Part shown: piece by piece, positions 36,289-46,763 of the stretch
How the letters are laid out: every line of letters starts with the position of its first letter
How positions within the stretch are numbered: the stretch's first letter is position 1
Made by a program: the position numbers and the translations under genes
Notes under the pieces: model-generated
The model's database searches: none
What the model was told of the DNA's origin: nothing
The model's input: only the letters and a program-made list of their open reading frames with translations
Source: Hyaloperonospora brassicae
Lineage: Eukaryota; Oomycota; Peronosporomycetes; Peronosporales; Peronosporaceae
Length of the DNA: 64,000 nucleotides
Direction: 5' to 3'
Assembly: GCA_947650285.1 (NCBI GenBank)
Contig: CANTFL010001122.1
Coordinates: 1-64,000 of the forward strand

Positions 36289-37397
36289 GATGGCCCGTCT
36301 CGCTGTTGCGGCTTCGCAACAGCGCTGGACCCACGTCCATTGCCCTTTCTGGCGAATGGGCGTCCATTTTGCTCAGTACTGTTTGGTACTGGGCGTGGAT
36401 AACTACACTCGTATGCGTAGTGCCCTAACCTCTGACAGCGATTGCACTTCTGCAATCGCTTGTTGTTTGAAGAGCGAGGTCTCTCGCTCTCAACATAGCA
36501 GAGGTCCATTGGTTCTGGACCTCCGATCTCTTGTCGTCTCGGTGGACGGTAAGAGTTTGAGCTAGCATGAGCCTGTCTCATGCTGAAGTCTTCCTGTTCC
36601 GCGGCTGATATCGCTTCTTCATGCGTATTCAGCTCAAGGCGGAACAGGTGGTTCCTGACGGGCCCTTCCACGAGCCCTTGCATGAACACCGTAATCAACG
36701 TGTGTTCATGAACTGGGTTAGCCGTTATACTACTCGCTAGGAGTCGCATATGTTGTGCGTAAGCGTGCACATCACGCTTACCCTGCTTGAGTTTCAGGAG
36801 CTCTGAGCGAGCCCTGAACTCAGCACGTGGCGGCTCAAACGTTTTTCTGAGCCGGAACTTGAAGTCATCTAGCGACCTAAACACATGTGGGTCGCTACGC
36901 TCGAGTCCCAGGGACCAAGTTTTGGCACGCCCTGCCAAGTAAGTTTGAGCAAATGTGAGTTGTATTAGCTCATCTTCGACGCGACGAGCCCTTAAGGCTC
37001 TGTCGAGTTCGACAAACCATAGTAACAGGGAGTCCTCCAGGATTCCGCTGTACTTGTAGATGTCAACCTTCATGACCTCGGGACGACGTGCATGCGCCAT
37101 CCCGCCCAACAGCAGCTCTGTCTGTTGAGCACCGAGTTCTCTCAACTGCTCGGCCTGTTGTGAGCCTTGCTGGTGAAGCAAGGCTACTTTCTCCCTTTCG
37201 GCAACAAGTTCATTTTGGATGAACTTGGCTATAGCGGCATGTTGTTGGTCTCTGTCTAGATACTCCAACATGGCGCTAATGGCGAGTTCGCCTACGGTAG
37301 AACTCATTCGTTCTACCGCACTCCATTCTATGTCGCTCAAATGGGTAAGCCCTTCACGCGTGGCGTGAAAGGTCTCTTCATCATCCAACATGTTCAT
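36267..37397 (-). CDS. Gypsy-1 Gag (capsid-nucleocapsid)
   Basis: An intact 376-codon ORF with the retrotransposon Gag core (LLWFVELDRALRAR, then FAQTYLAGRAKTW and FKFRLRKTFEPP) and a C-terminal zinc knuckle CNRCQRLGHYAYEC (CX2CX4HX4C), followed by a basic tail. Gag forms the cytoplasmic particle that packages element RNA. It is the only full-length sense ORF left in the element. It starts 45 bases after the LTR, close behind the primer-binding site, so the leader is short. Pol would be made as a Gag-Pol fusion by -1 frameshifting near its end. Confidence 0.92.
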   Translation of the reverse strand: MNMLDDEETFHATREGLTHLSDIEWSAVERMSSTVGELAISAMLEYLDRDQQHAAIAKFIQNELVAEREKVALLHQQGSQQAEQLRELGAQQTELLLGGMAHARRPEVMKVDIYKYSGILEDSLLLWFVELDRALRARRVEDELIQLTFAQTYLAGRAKTWSLGLERSDPHVFRSLDDFKFRLRKTFEPPRAEFRARSELLKLKQGKRDVHAYAQHMRLLASSITANPVHEHTLITVFMQGLVEGPVRNHLFRLELNTHEEAISAAEQEDFSMRQAHASSNSYRPPRRQEIGGPEPMDLCYVESERPRSSNNKRLQKCNRCQRLGHYAYECSYPRPVPNSTEQNGRPFARKGNGRGSSAVAKPQQRDGPSKNGRGQ

Positions 37398-37420
37398 ATT
37401 GGATGTTGTGGTCCTTGGAA

Positions 37421-37438
37421 GGACTACAAAGTGCTACC
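37421..37438 (-). other. Gypsy-1 primer-binding site
   Basis: Three bases inside the 5' LTR the minus strand reads TGGTAGCACTTTGTAGTC. TGG pairs with the CCA tail of a tRNA, and TGGTAGCA is the usual start for initiator-methionine-type primers. Beyond the eighth base I cannot confirm the match, so the tRNA identity is tentative. Confidence 0.65.
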
Positions 37439-37441
37439 AGG

Positions 37442-37832
37442 TCTAACGGGCTACACCCTTGCGTGAACTTAACGCAAGGATATCGGTGCCCCGACAGACG
37501 TACACAAGGCAAGCGAGGAAGCGTAGGTAGGGTAAAAGCAGAACTGTTATATTAATATAATTAAGTCTTTTAACTACCGTCTCTCTGTTTGACTTAACTT
37601 AATTATGCTAATATAACTGAGTGTATGGTGACGTCTCGTCACCACTCATTGCGCGCGTCTTGCGGTGATTGGTGGGTTGATATCATCAAGATATCAACCA
37701 ATGAACAGACTCTTTGGTCGGCCCTTCAATATCACCGCTTCGGTGATATTGTTTAACGAATATTCAACTTCATATTCTTTATTGTCACTTTTCTTAAAGT
37801 GACAATTCCATGTAACGGGCTGACCCGTTACA
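37442..37832 (-). mobile_element. Gypsy-1 5' LTR
   Basis: 391 bp, the same length as the solo LTR at 1221. Read on minus it begins TGTAACGGGTCAGCCCGTTACA, an intact terminal palindrome, and ends ...CCCGTTAGA (one base off the usual TTACA). It carries the LTR hairpins at 37675-37699, 37727-37751 and 37781-37806. Confidence 0.95.
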
Positions 37833-37837
37833 CTCGG

Positions 37838-38950
37838 CCACATACAAAAATGATGTAATTTTGGATCATGGGCCGATAACTGCACGTACTCGAGCTGCTT
37901 CCAGTTGTCAAACTGGGAGTAGTCGGGCGCAACGGACATAGCCAGAAAATAGAAGCCCGAGAACTCCTTCCACTGCTCGAGCGTTTGCTTCGTGCCGAGA
38001 ACAAACATCTTCAGTTCGGAATGATCAAAATCTTCTTTCGTGATAGGCAAGTGCAAAATCGCGGAAACGTTACACTTTCGTGATTGCTGCACTGCGTACT
38101 GCTTGCTCCAATTGCGGTCCTACACCACCTTTCGGGTCTCGTACCAGTGGTACTTGGCGCTTTCCGAGGGAGAGTAGAAGTCACAGCCAGCATTCCAGAG
38201 CTGTGTCGCACGTGAATACCCTTTGCCGTGAAAAAGGCAAGGTATTTACGGGCCATTCCGCATTTCCTTCACCTGTTTACATTCGCCAAAGTTGAACCCA
38301 CAGGCCAGCTGCTACATCAATCGCGGCTTGGTCTGGTCCTTCTTGTCAATCCAAGCAGAAGCCACGTACTGCAGCATGGCGTCTCTATCGTTCGTCTAGA
38401 TCTGCGACAAACTCATGATCTGTACCAGGTCATCCACAACGTGATCCGTCAAATGATCAGTGAACTTTGGGTAGATCGAAATGATGGCGTGCATATTTTC
38501 TATGGTCCCCACTGCGCGATGATCTTCTCGTCCCAAGCGCGCACAAAAATCATGTGCGATTTAATTGTCAGGCATAAATGCTCGTCCGTGATGGTATTTC
38601 CGTCTCGTACCGCGCAGCAGGGGGAACTTGCACCGCATATGATCAATTACAGACCCTTCAGCAGTAGTAAGTGAGTCAACAGCCGCCTCCAAAGAAAACT
38701 AATAGACGCCTCGTCAATGACCTACCGTCGCACTTACAGCGTTGATCCGAGACGACTCAAATTGAGTGCGGTGACAGTCGTCTTCCTCCATGAGCTCACA
38801 AAGCACGTCGGCGCACGAGAGTTCGTTCCCTCCAGGACAACTCGGGTCATATATGCTATTCTTTCGATTGTCCGGCGCTGCTTCATTGTCAAAGATCGAC
38901 CGCAGCGACTCCGAGCACCTGAGCAGGTCAAAGACACATTTCACATCCAC
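37838..38950 (-). pseudogene. Unknown broken gene split by Gypsy-1
   Basis: Several minus-strand pieces read as ordinary protein: 38950-38714 (FDLLRCSESLRSIFDN, acidic), about 38690-38200 in one frame with in-frame stops (ENMHAIISIYPKFTDHL, YVASAWIDKKDQTKPRL), and 38092-37838 (DHSELKMFVLGTKQTLEQW, APDYSQFDNWKQLEYVQLSA). The last piece runs straight into the Gypsy-1 target site. Across the element, minus 29890-29779 continues with DSLKDRQLVTAVSKFDQQC, one base out of frame, and then Asn-rich sequence. I do not recognise the family. It has at least three stops and is surely a pseudogene. It may be a host gene or cargo of the flanking inverted-repeat element. Confidence 0.5.
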
Positions 38951-39394
38951 AAAAAATTAGTAAATAATCACCCGGGAAGTCGAATTCAAACAGACACAAG
39001 TACCCCATTGTATATATGTGGCACCTGCTCATCTGATCGAGTCGCGTTAATCGGCCACCAGAACGTTCGTGCAACTTCCATCGACAATATACCGTGTAGC
39101 TTCAAGTGGCTGCGACAGAGAAGTGACAGCTGCTGCGTCGTCGTCCGTGCGCAAACGCAGCTCAGCTCATCTCAGCAACGAGATGGTCTCCTGCGGTCGT
39201 TCAGGCAGTGTATTCCTGTAGATTAAATAACTCGTCGGCACCACAACAAGACAGATGGCGGGTACGGAAATGTGCAGAGCAACGAGCAGGCCACATTCTG
39301 CTCTTCTCTGCTTCTAGCTGCGGGAGCTCACGCGCCCGTACGGATGAATTGCTGCTCTCATCTGAGGCGTTGTTGACGTTGTTCTAGACGCTGT

Positions 39395-39655
39395 TTGAAA
39401 TAGAGTAAAATGTAGTATTAGGGGTAGTTATAGGGGTGTGTGCCGGGTAACGAGAGCGGATGTCATTCGCTAGGTTGTGTCTTTACACAAAAGAAGTCTG
39501 CATCACGAGGAGGGGGTGTTCGTAGCTAAGAATGTTGATATGGAATTTTGTGTGTTTAACTTTGCAGTACCTAGCTAGGGAGGTTACAGAACTTAAGAAG
39601 GGGCCTCTATTTCAGGGGTGTATACGTTCATAGGGTGGGTGTGTAACTAAATAAA
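39395..39655 (-). repeat. Inverted copy of the 29151 element terminus
   Basis: Read on minus, this ~260 bp matches 29151-29408 closely: CACCCACCCTATG, CCCCTGAAATAGAGGCCCC, TTCTTAAGT, AAAATTCCATAT, CCCCTAATAC, then CTATTTCAA, after which the copies diverge abruptly. The two copies face each other across 10 kb. They could be the long terminal inverted repeats of one MULE-like element that later received Gypsy-1, or two separate relatives. No convincing TSD joins the pair. Confidence 0.75.
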
Positions 39656-40062
39656 ATCGATATTTAAAAGCAGACATTGTCAAAAACAAAAAAGATTAAA
39701 ACCCTTTTCTACGGCAAATAAATGTACAAGAATACAAATTTACGCTACACGATAAAATGATGGATATGTTTTTGTTTTACAAAAACCGCTAATTCTAAGA
39801 AACAAGCCTAAATCATTCACGTTTATACACGCTTTAAGTACAAAGTCTGTACAACTAAACAAGAGTCGTTTCAATTTCGGACAGACACGTGTGTCCCACT
39901 GGTATGGGGTTATCTTATAACAAGGTTATTCATTCGTCAACAAATTGTCCTATCCCGATAACGGTTTCCTACATGCAAAAGCCTACCCAATATTACCGGC
40001 ATTTTTAAGAAGTGGTATTCTCCAATATAGGACCCAATTGCCGTTAAGGAGACCACTACTCC
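39656..40062. other. No feature recognised
   Basis: AT-rich spacer between the inverted repeat and the MULE reading frame. I looked for a terminal repeat matching the far side of that MULE and found none. Confidence 0.4.
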
Positions 40063-41698
40063 ATGCCGCTGACCTCACTAGATGGTGCGACTTTCTCGCC
40101 GCTTGATAAAGCATGGAAAAGTATTCATGCCCATGCATCAGCAGAAGGCTACGAATTCAAATGCGAAAAATCGCGAACTGTTGGGAACAGAAAAGGCGGA
40201 AAGATAAAACATGTTGTCGTTCACTGTGTACATGGTAGAGCATACACATGGAAAAGGCAGGGTCCCCGCAAGACTAGCACCTCTCGAACCCGCTGCCTTT
40301 TCCAGGCAACACTGCGACGAAATGGATCAGACAGCTCATTCACTTTACCGGTTGATAATACTACACATACCCACGCAGCATCCGAAAATGTCGCAGCATA
40401 CGCAGCGGCAAGGACCCTTAGCGATGAGCAGCTGTTGACAGTAAACAGCTGTGTGAAGCAGGCTTCCAGCCAAAAACAATTTTCACTACCTTGCGCCAGA
40501 CCGACCCACCCTGCAAAGCCATCCTTCAGGTTATCTACAATATCAAGACAAAAGCCAAAAACGAATTTCTTGCTGAACTCCTACCCTTGGATGCTTTTCT
40601 GTACATGCAAATTGAGAAAAATGTTACCCATGAGTTACTTCGAGATGACTCAGGCAACTTTTCTTACATCTTCATATCGCCCGACTCCGTCGTTGCTATT
40701 GCGAGCGATAATTCTGCAAACGACGTTCATCTTTTGGACTCGACGTAAAAAACAAAATGTACCAAATGCCTCTACTACACATCATGGGTGTAACATTAAC
40801 GAACAGGTCGTTCTTACTTGCATACTAATTCATGTCTGCGGAGACGGAGGATGATTATTTGTGGCCAGTTACGCAACTGAGAGATTTTGTACAAGCGCTT
40901 AACAGATCCAATGCGATGGTGTTTGTGATGTACAGAGAGATTACACTTATGAACGCAATCGAAAGCGTTATTCCTGCAGCCTACAACTTGCTCTGCGTTA
41001 GCAAATCAAAAAAAATGTGCTGGCGAATCTATAAAATCAGTTTGCCACATCTGAGGGATGGACAGACTTATGGGGGATTGATATGGGCTCTGTCCTACGA
41101 TTACCAGAGAAATTTTGACTATGAATGACAAGCAATGAAGGCCAAGCATCGGTTCGTTTTCAGTTCTTACCTGGATAAGACATGGCTCACGCACAAGGAA
41201 AAGTTTGTCAAGGCGTGGACACGTCACATTCCTCGCTATAATCTACATGTGACCTCGCTAGTCGAGGGCACTCACACAACTATTATGAGTTGATTAAATG
41301 TATATACTGGTGTCTTGGAACAATTTACGACAAAAATTAAATTGCACCACACGCACCAGAAGGTTCAGATCAGTCGTGATTCGGCAATCCAGAAGGCAAG
41401 GTTGCGACTGAGACATGAGTCATAATTGTGGTCGGACGTGGTGAAAAAGATTTCATACGAAGCTTTAAAAGAAGCGTTTGGACGCTATCAGCTCGCACAA
41501 GTAATACCGGCTGACTCCCCTACATGTACTGGATCATACATGGCAATAATGGGAATCCCGTGCTGTCATATGATGAAGCGCATGGTGACCGATGGTACAA
41601 AAATCATATATGACAGATTTTTGGCAGCATTGGTGGCTGTAATAATATTCTCTGCAATGGCTGATGCCGTACCCAACACATCATTCGAGAATAAATGA
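40063..41698 (+). pseudogene. MULE transposase, decayed but nearly full length
   Basis: Frame 40063 onward holds a FAR1-like N-terminal domain (HVVVHCVHGRAYTWKR, TSRTRCLFQATLRRNG, THTHAAS). Near 40480 the protein shifts frame (40491-40748: LLPLDAFLYMQIEKNVTHELL), then reappears at 40832-41128 (TQLRDFVQALNRSNAMVF, LMNAIESVIPAAYNLLCV) and around 41128-41290 with KAKHRFVFSSYLDKTWL-like sequence and WTRHIP. The end, 41426-41698, has the SWIM-type zinc motif (PTCTGSYMAIMGIPCCH) that closes MULE transposases. The catalytic Asp expected before LMNAI is Tyr. At least three frameshifts or stops are present. Terminal repeats were not found. Confidence 0.82.
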
Positions 41699-43799
41699 GC
41701 CAGGTTGTGTAAAGGCACGCAAACCTTGCTCCACATCATCAACACATTTTCGAAAGATATTAGCAAAAATTTGTCGAAGGCGATAGCATAGATACAGTAT
41801 TCAATCTCGCTATGGTCTGTGGCGTGGTAGATAGCAGGGAAGTGCCAAGTTTTTGTCACAAAAGTCGACACAGAGAGACCCCTCGGCATTACAATGCGTA
41901 ATTAATGAGGGTTCGTGTTATTTAACAGCTGCAGGACGGAAGAGAAAATGAGGTGAGTGCAACGAGGAAGAACACAACATCCGAAACTGTTCCGTTCGAC
42001 GTCAAAGACAGTTTAGTTTCCCAGTTTCCATTATTGTCCTTCCCAGTACATTGGCATACTTTTGTATACTTTTACCAATAATCGGTGCCACAACCACTAT
42101 TAGTACTGAAAAGAATATGCAAGACGTCTAGTACGTGAAAGAATTAAATGAATTGTGTTCATGCGCGAGTGTCGTTGCTCGATATCAATTTTGTAGCATT
42201 CAAGTTTTTCTGTAGTGCGAGCAGAATGCAAGCACCGATTTTAGCTAAGTACCCAGAATCCTAACAGACAAAGAAAATAAAAGACCAAGTGTTGATGGCT
42301 CGCCCGAACCATATGAAATGATTAATGACCTCTTAGTTTCGGCTACTAATATGTACATTGAAGATAGTATCAACGCAATGCTCATGGTTGTATTATCCTT
42401 AATAGAGATATAATTTGAAGTGACTCGAATTTGCATTACCGACTTAAAGACTGTTTACTCGGCTCTAAACATGCATGTCGATTTTATTCTTCTCGTTGTC
42501 GAACATGATGCACCTCGTGTGTATCAACGACACACTATCTCCAGCACGCAACTTGGGGTATCCATAGCAATTTACGGATAATCATAAACGATGCTTCTTC
42601 GTGCTCGCTTGCTTAAGATTTTTGCCAAACACTTTGGTCCCACGACATTCGACCAACGGAAAGGGCCTGGACAATCATCGAAGAACGACCACTAGTTAGA
42701 ATCGACAACATCTTTCCTTATACGTAAAAGAGTAGTAAAGCTGCTTCATTATCTCGACACAGCTCAGCACGGACGGGCAGGGCATGACTTTGTCTTGGGT
42801 GTTGCCCTTGCCGAGTGGTACCTCTTGCGCGTCAGCATTTATTGGTCAATGATTAACAACAGCAACTCGAGCTTGATCGTATCCTGGCTTGTTGGTGCGC
42901 AACAACTTACCACGCCACAAACATCTTTCAGTGACTGCACACTCGTAGCTACTATCACTCATTATTTTTACCAGTGAAGTCCGTCCGTCAACTCCAGCGT
43001 CGTCAACTGTTCGCCGCGTCGGGTAATCTAGACATGGTATACGACATTTGATAGTTTGAGCTGCTTCATCTTGAGCATCCAATTCCTGTCAAACAAATGG
43101 TCTTGTCTTGTTATTAGCCTATTCCGATTATCCATTGAAACTTATCAGTTTCATCCACAATATTGTTCATCAGTGTACTGCAAGAATCCGTACTGTCCCG
43201 TCGGTCTTCTATTCCTTAACATCTTTTTAGTCCGTTATGTCTGTATCTCGCTGCGTTAAACGTTCGAGGCGGAACAAAATTACGTATTTGATACGTACAC
43301 GTTGTTGCGGCAGAGATGACGTTCTCATCGTTTGAGCCGTTGATAATTTCGGTCGACTTGTCCATCTCTCGTAGATGTTCCCCCATCGTAATGCTAACGA
43401 CGGGCCGCAGATAAGATTATAGTCATAATTGAGAGATCGACAAATTTTTTTGAAAGGTAAAAACCCCGCTCTAGAAGCGACAATTTTGGTTCCTGTTACT
43501 GCGAAATATGGGATGTGGTACATATAACATAAGGGTGCGGTGCGTATCACGGTTCCCAAAATCAAAAAGGAACTAAGATTTTCATTTGATAGGCACAATT
43601 TTAATGCAATCATATGATCCATAATATTGACATTATTTTGTGTGGCATTGTGGGTTTTGTACTAGCAGACAATGTTCCACAATGTTGCGTCAGAGCGTTA
43701 CACAATGACATTACCGCTACGAAGATAATACGCGATAGCGGCTGACAACATGCTGTGGATTGAACCATATCGACCATTTAGTAGCCAACAATGCGAGCA
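41699..43799. other. No gene recognised
   Basis: 2.1 kb with ORFs up to 131 codons (43227-43622 minus) that show nothing recognisable. No repeat or RNA gene seen. Confidence 0.4.
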
Positions 43800-44283
43800 A
43801 TCAACAAAGCGCAATGAGTGGTGGGTGAGGCACTCAATATGCATGTTGTGTCAAGACACGATCAATCGTAATACGAATATGTTACACTAAACGTATTAGT
43901 TTTTCGAAATATAGCTCTCTCTCTCTCTTTTCATTCAACGAAAGATCTCAATTCGTTGCCTACGATCAATTTTACTCAACGGTGTGCATCCAAATTAAAT
44001 TCACATTTTGTGCTGTCACAACGGTAGACTGCCCATTATGTGTCAGTGAAAGCGGAACGTTCTCCACTAAAATGGGTAGCATCCGTGGTGTTTTTACGCA
44101 TCACAAACACATCCATAAACACGTACGAGGTTAGATGTTACACCACGCATGACGTCTTCATCATCTGAAGATGTCGGAAAGAACGCGTTGAAGCTCAACC
44201 TTCGGCCAGCCGCCGGTGCAATGTTGCTCTACCGGGTTAGAGACAAACAACGTACCAGGAAACGCTACGTTTATTCATCGTAG
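43800..44283 (+). mobile_element. Possible decayed Gypsy LTR and gag start
   Basis: GCGCAATGAGTGGTG at 43809-43823 is identical to the Gypsy-1 LTR core in plus orientation. It is followed ~100 bp later by a CT-rich run (43913-43930), as in oomycete LTR U5 regions, and then by a 44-codon ORF at 44149-44283 beginning MTSSSSEDVGKNALKLNLRP. Downstream frames to ~44.8 kb have coding-like pieces with stops. I cannot confirm a family or boundaries. Confidence 0.3.
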
Positions 44284-45066
44284 AACCAACACGTCTTACG
44301 ATAAACTAACCCTGCTTCATCAGAAAGGGTATCAAGAGGCAGATCTGTTTCGAGAATAAGCTGCTTGACTGCTCAAACGATTTGAACAACAGCAATTACT
44401 TGCCCCTTTTGCTGGGTCGCTGTACGTGCGTTCGCCAGAAATATTGACGAGTGGCTCTTCAAGCCTGAAGAAGGTTAACGATACTACTTATGGTATGATG
44501 GGATGTCGATACTGACGACGGTGCCAAAGATATTCGCATGAGCGATGATGCGCGATGAAGATTTCTTTCACCGTATTTAAACTGGCTGTACGTGGTGAAT
44601 ATTGATCGATAGGGGGTAACGCTCCATATATTTTAGGTCATATGAAGGCCTCCCGAATGGTTGATTCAGCTTTTTTTATGGCCTGGTGACGAATGAAAGC
44701 TCTAGAAGTGCTTACAGAATTAAAGGAGGGTACACATGAATTACTCACTTTCAATAATCACAAACGATATCGCACGACTTTGACCGTGTTTAGCCCATTG
44801 ATCTTGAGCGAAGGTCAATGTGATTGTCAAGGACCTGGAAGGTAGCAATACCATGAGTCATGTACCCGTCAAGGAATCTAGACGTTTAAATCGATACCTT
44901 TGTGGGAATAACAGGGAATCATAGACCTAAGACAGGCTTACGTCAACGTAGATTCCTATCGTTCACTAATAGAATATAAATTAAATTCCATGGATTACGT
45001 ATTTACTTCATAAGTGGAACAGGAGATACTTCCTAAAACCGCGGCCAAAATATTAGGGTACGACTT
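44284..45066. other. Decayed sequence
   Basis: Scattered coding-like pieces on plus (about 44330-44480 and 44630-44720), each closed by stops. It may be the rest of a ruined retroelement; nothing could be assigned. Confidence 0.25.
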
Positions 45067-46763
45067 GGGCATCATCCCACTTTTGCTAGTGTCACACCCG
45101 CCCTCCTAAAATGATAAAAACGGCTTTACATTTAATAGTGCAGAACAATAAGTAAAACGTATTGTCACTAACCACTGATTTCTATATCCCTATCTTTTAC
45201 GCAAATCCATTCGTGCGCAAGGTTTTATCAATCCATCTTGGTCAGGGCGGTATCCAAACTGACAAAGCCTGCTCGGAGCCCTACGGTCTCGAACACAACA
45301 TCCAATCCAATGGTACCATGCTGAGTGACCTGACCATCGTCCGTGGACACCACTCGTTTCCGACGTTGTAGCCGAGACAGGCACGGGCAAATGCGCAACG
45401 CGTGTAGTAATTGTGGACGTTTATACTACATTCTGTGACGAGGCACGTACAATATGCCACGCAAAAATACAAATTCGAGTTGTAAAATAAGTGATGTCTC
45501 TACGCCGAATCAGAGCGAGTTCTCGATAAAACACGAAGACTTTTGGCAGAGCATTATGTGTAAGCGTTTGTGCAAGAACACAATAGCAGTCCTGTACGAC
45601 TCTTCGTTCTAATTTCTCATGAAAACGAAGACCGCAGAGAATGTTGTGTGTAATGAGGTGGAACCGACGACGTGCAGGAGAGGCATACGGTTATAGTCTG
45701 TCGTGTAGGTATAATCCAAGACTAACACTTCGTGATTTAGTCTCTTCAACTCCCCCATTGCCGGGTGTACAATAAAACTAATATGTAACACCTTCATTAT
45801 CGCTTAAAATCAATTCTGTTCCATAGGCTTCATCCCTGAGAGCTTTTGCCAGCCTTTCGACCGGTTTCTTGCCATTCAACTCTTTCTTGTCCAGATGCCT
45901 GACGGTGTTGTTTATCTTCTTCATGGAAACCTTCAAGCCATGTATTTTAATTTGATTCTGGATGCTTCGTGGGGGCCCCATTGCGTCGAGCAGCCCCTTA
46001 ATAGATAAAACCTGTCAGTGCGAGAGATATTTGGTGGGCAGTATGCCAGACCGGACCGACGAAGGATTGTGGCTGTCATCGACGGTGACCATGCTGGAGT
46101 TCCAAATTACATCTGATTTCGCATCGTCGCACCTTTTAAACATGCATTTCATCAACCTGCTGGAATTTCGTCGCTTCCTTTTACCGTCGGTGATGTTATG
46201 ACTGTTTTTGTAGGTCCCGCTACGATCGCACTTGAAGTAGACCTGTTGTAGACCCCGCCTCGTTTTCATTTATCTAGCGACGACGATGGAATCCCCTTGG
46301 GCAGCCGCAAAACCGTTTAAGGTTGTTACCATCTCGTTCCTGGACGAACTTCTGATACCAACGAGAGCGGTAGGTGGAGGTTGTAGCTGTATTAGCGACG
46401 GTTGTCCCTCTCTCAGTCCTTGTTACTTTGTTTTAAGATTCCAGCTAGTGCGCGTTATCATCCGGTGTTTCCTGTCGTATTGTATGAGCATTATGGAACA
46501 TAGAAGCAATTGCGCGGCCAATACAGGCGTTATAGACATACTCTTTCTATTTTGCAGTAGATGTAATTCTTCTCGCTAACTTCCATAGCATAGGCCGAAA
46601 ATTTCAGCAATTCGGTTGAGTGCTTCTACATACAATTTCAATGTACTGTACACGTACATTATTATGCACTATATAATGCGAAAGTTATTTTATATTATTT
46701 TATGCGGGCGGGTATGCCCGTAGCAAAATGGGGTGTGTCCCTTGCAAAAGTGGGGTGTGCCCC
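45067..46763 (-). mobile_element. Degenerate MULE with terminal inverted repeats
   Basis: Left end: GGGCATCATCCCACTTTTGC, then TCACACCCGCCC. Right end read inward: GGGCACACCCCACTTTTGC, then GACACACCCC. These are clear inverted repeats of about 35 bp. The remains of a MULE transposase lie between them on minus. No TSD was found, so the ends may be eroded by a few bases. Confidence 0.7.
45609..46269 (-). pseudogene. MULE transposase remnant (FAR1 domain and start of catalytic region)
   Basis: 46269-46015 carries the FAR1-like piece (VYFKCDRSGTYKNSHN, KRKRRNSSRLMKCMFK). 45981-45778 carries the linker helix region (VERLAKALRDEAYGTELIL). 45797-45609 carries the family-typical start of the catalytic domain (HISFIVHPAMGELKRLN, HEVLVLDYTYTTDYNRMPLL, HVVGSTSLHTTFSA). 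These pieces lie in different frames separated by stops. Left of 45600 the similarity fades and the rest of the DDE domain is unrecognisable. Confidence 0.78.

Larger units (their letters stand above)
29891..37832 (-). mobile_element. Gypsy-1: full-length Ty3/Gypsy LTR retrotransposon
   Basis: A 7942-bp element in minus orientation, flanked by CTCGG at 29886-29890 and CTCGG at 37833-37837. Order in its own sense: 5' LTR (37832-37442), primer-binding site, gag, -1 frameshift signal, pol (protease, RT, RNase H, integrase, chromodomain), an antisense ORF tract, polypurine tract and 3' LTR (30264-29891). LTRs differ by about seven substitutions and one 17-nt deletion, so the insertion is fairly young. 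Pol nevertheless has four in-frame stops and at least two frameshifts. It is inserted inside the broken unknown gene now split between 37838-38950 and 29779-29890. Confidence 0.97.
29891..37832. repeat. Dense array of short perfect inverted repeats throughout Gypsy-1
   Basis: Perfect hairpins occur roughly every 30-60 bp across LTRs, gag, pol and the antisense ORF region. Examples checked base by base (stem, loop): 33516-33539 (11, 2), 34213-34239 (10, 7), 34389-34411 (11, 1), 35239-35258 (10, 0), 35268-35297 (11, 8), 35307-35327 (10, 1), 35656-35682 (11, 5), 35773-35798 (13, 0), 36066-36091 (12, 2), 36301-36324 (10, 4), 36437-36460 (10, 4), 37675-37699 (10, 5), 37727-37751 (11, 3), 37781-37806 (10, 6). 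Shorter ones include 30454-30473, 30511-30533 and 30570-30589. By a rough equal-base estimate, fewer than one such stem of 10 or more is expected by chance in 8 kb. Sampled stretches of Gypsy-2 and host DNA do not show it. Confidence 0.92.

Noticed and set aside
32028..37000. Many plus-strand ORFs over gag-pol of Gypsy-1 (for example 36014-36565 and 35443-35793)
   Set aside because: They lie opposite clear sense coding with no architecture of their own. They are probably shadows, helped by the hairpin content.
45190..45400. Minus frame resembling the VVFETVG region of zinc alcohol dehydrogenases
   Set aside because: Short and interrupted, with no second motif; likely coincidence within the decayed MULE.
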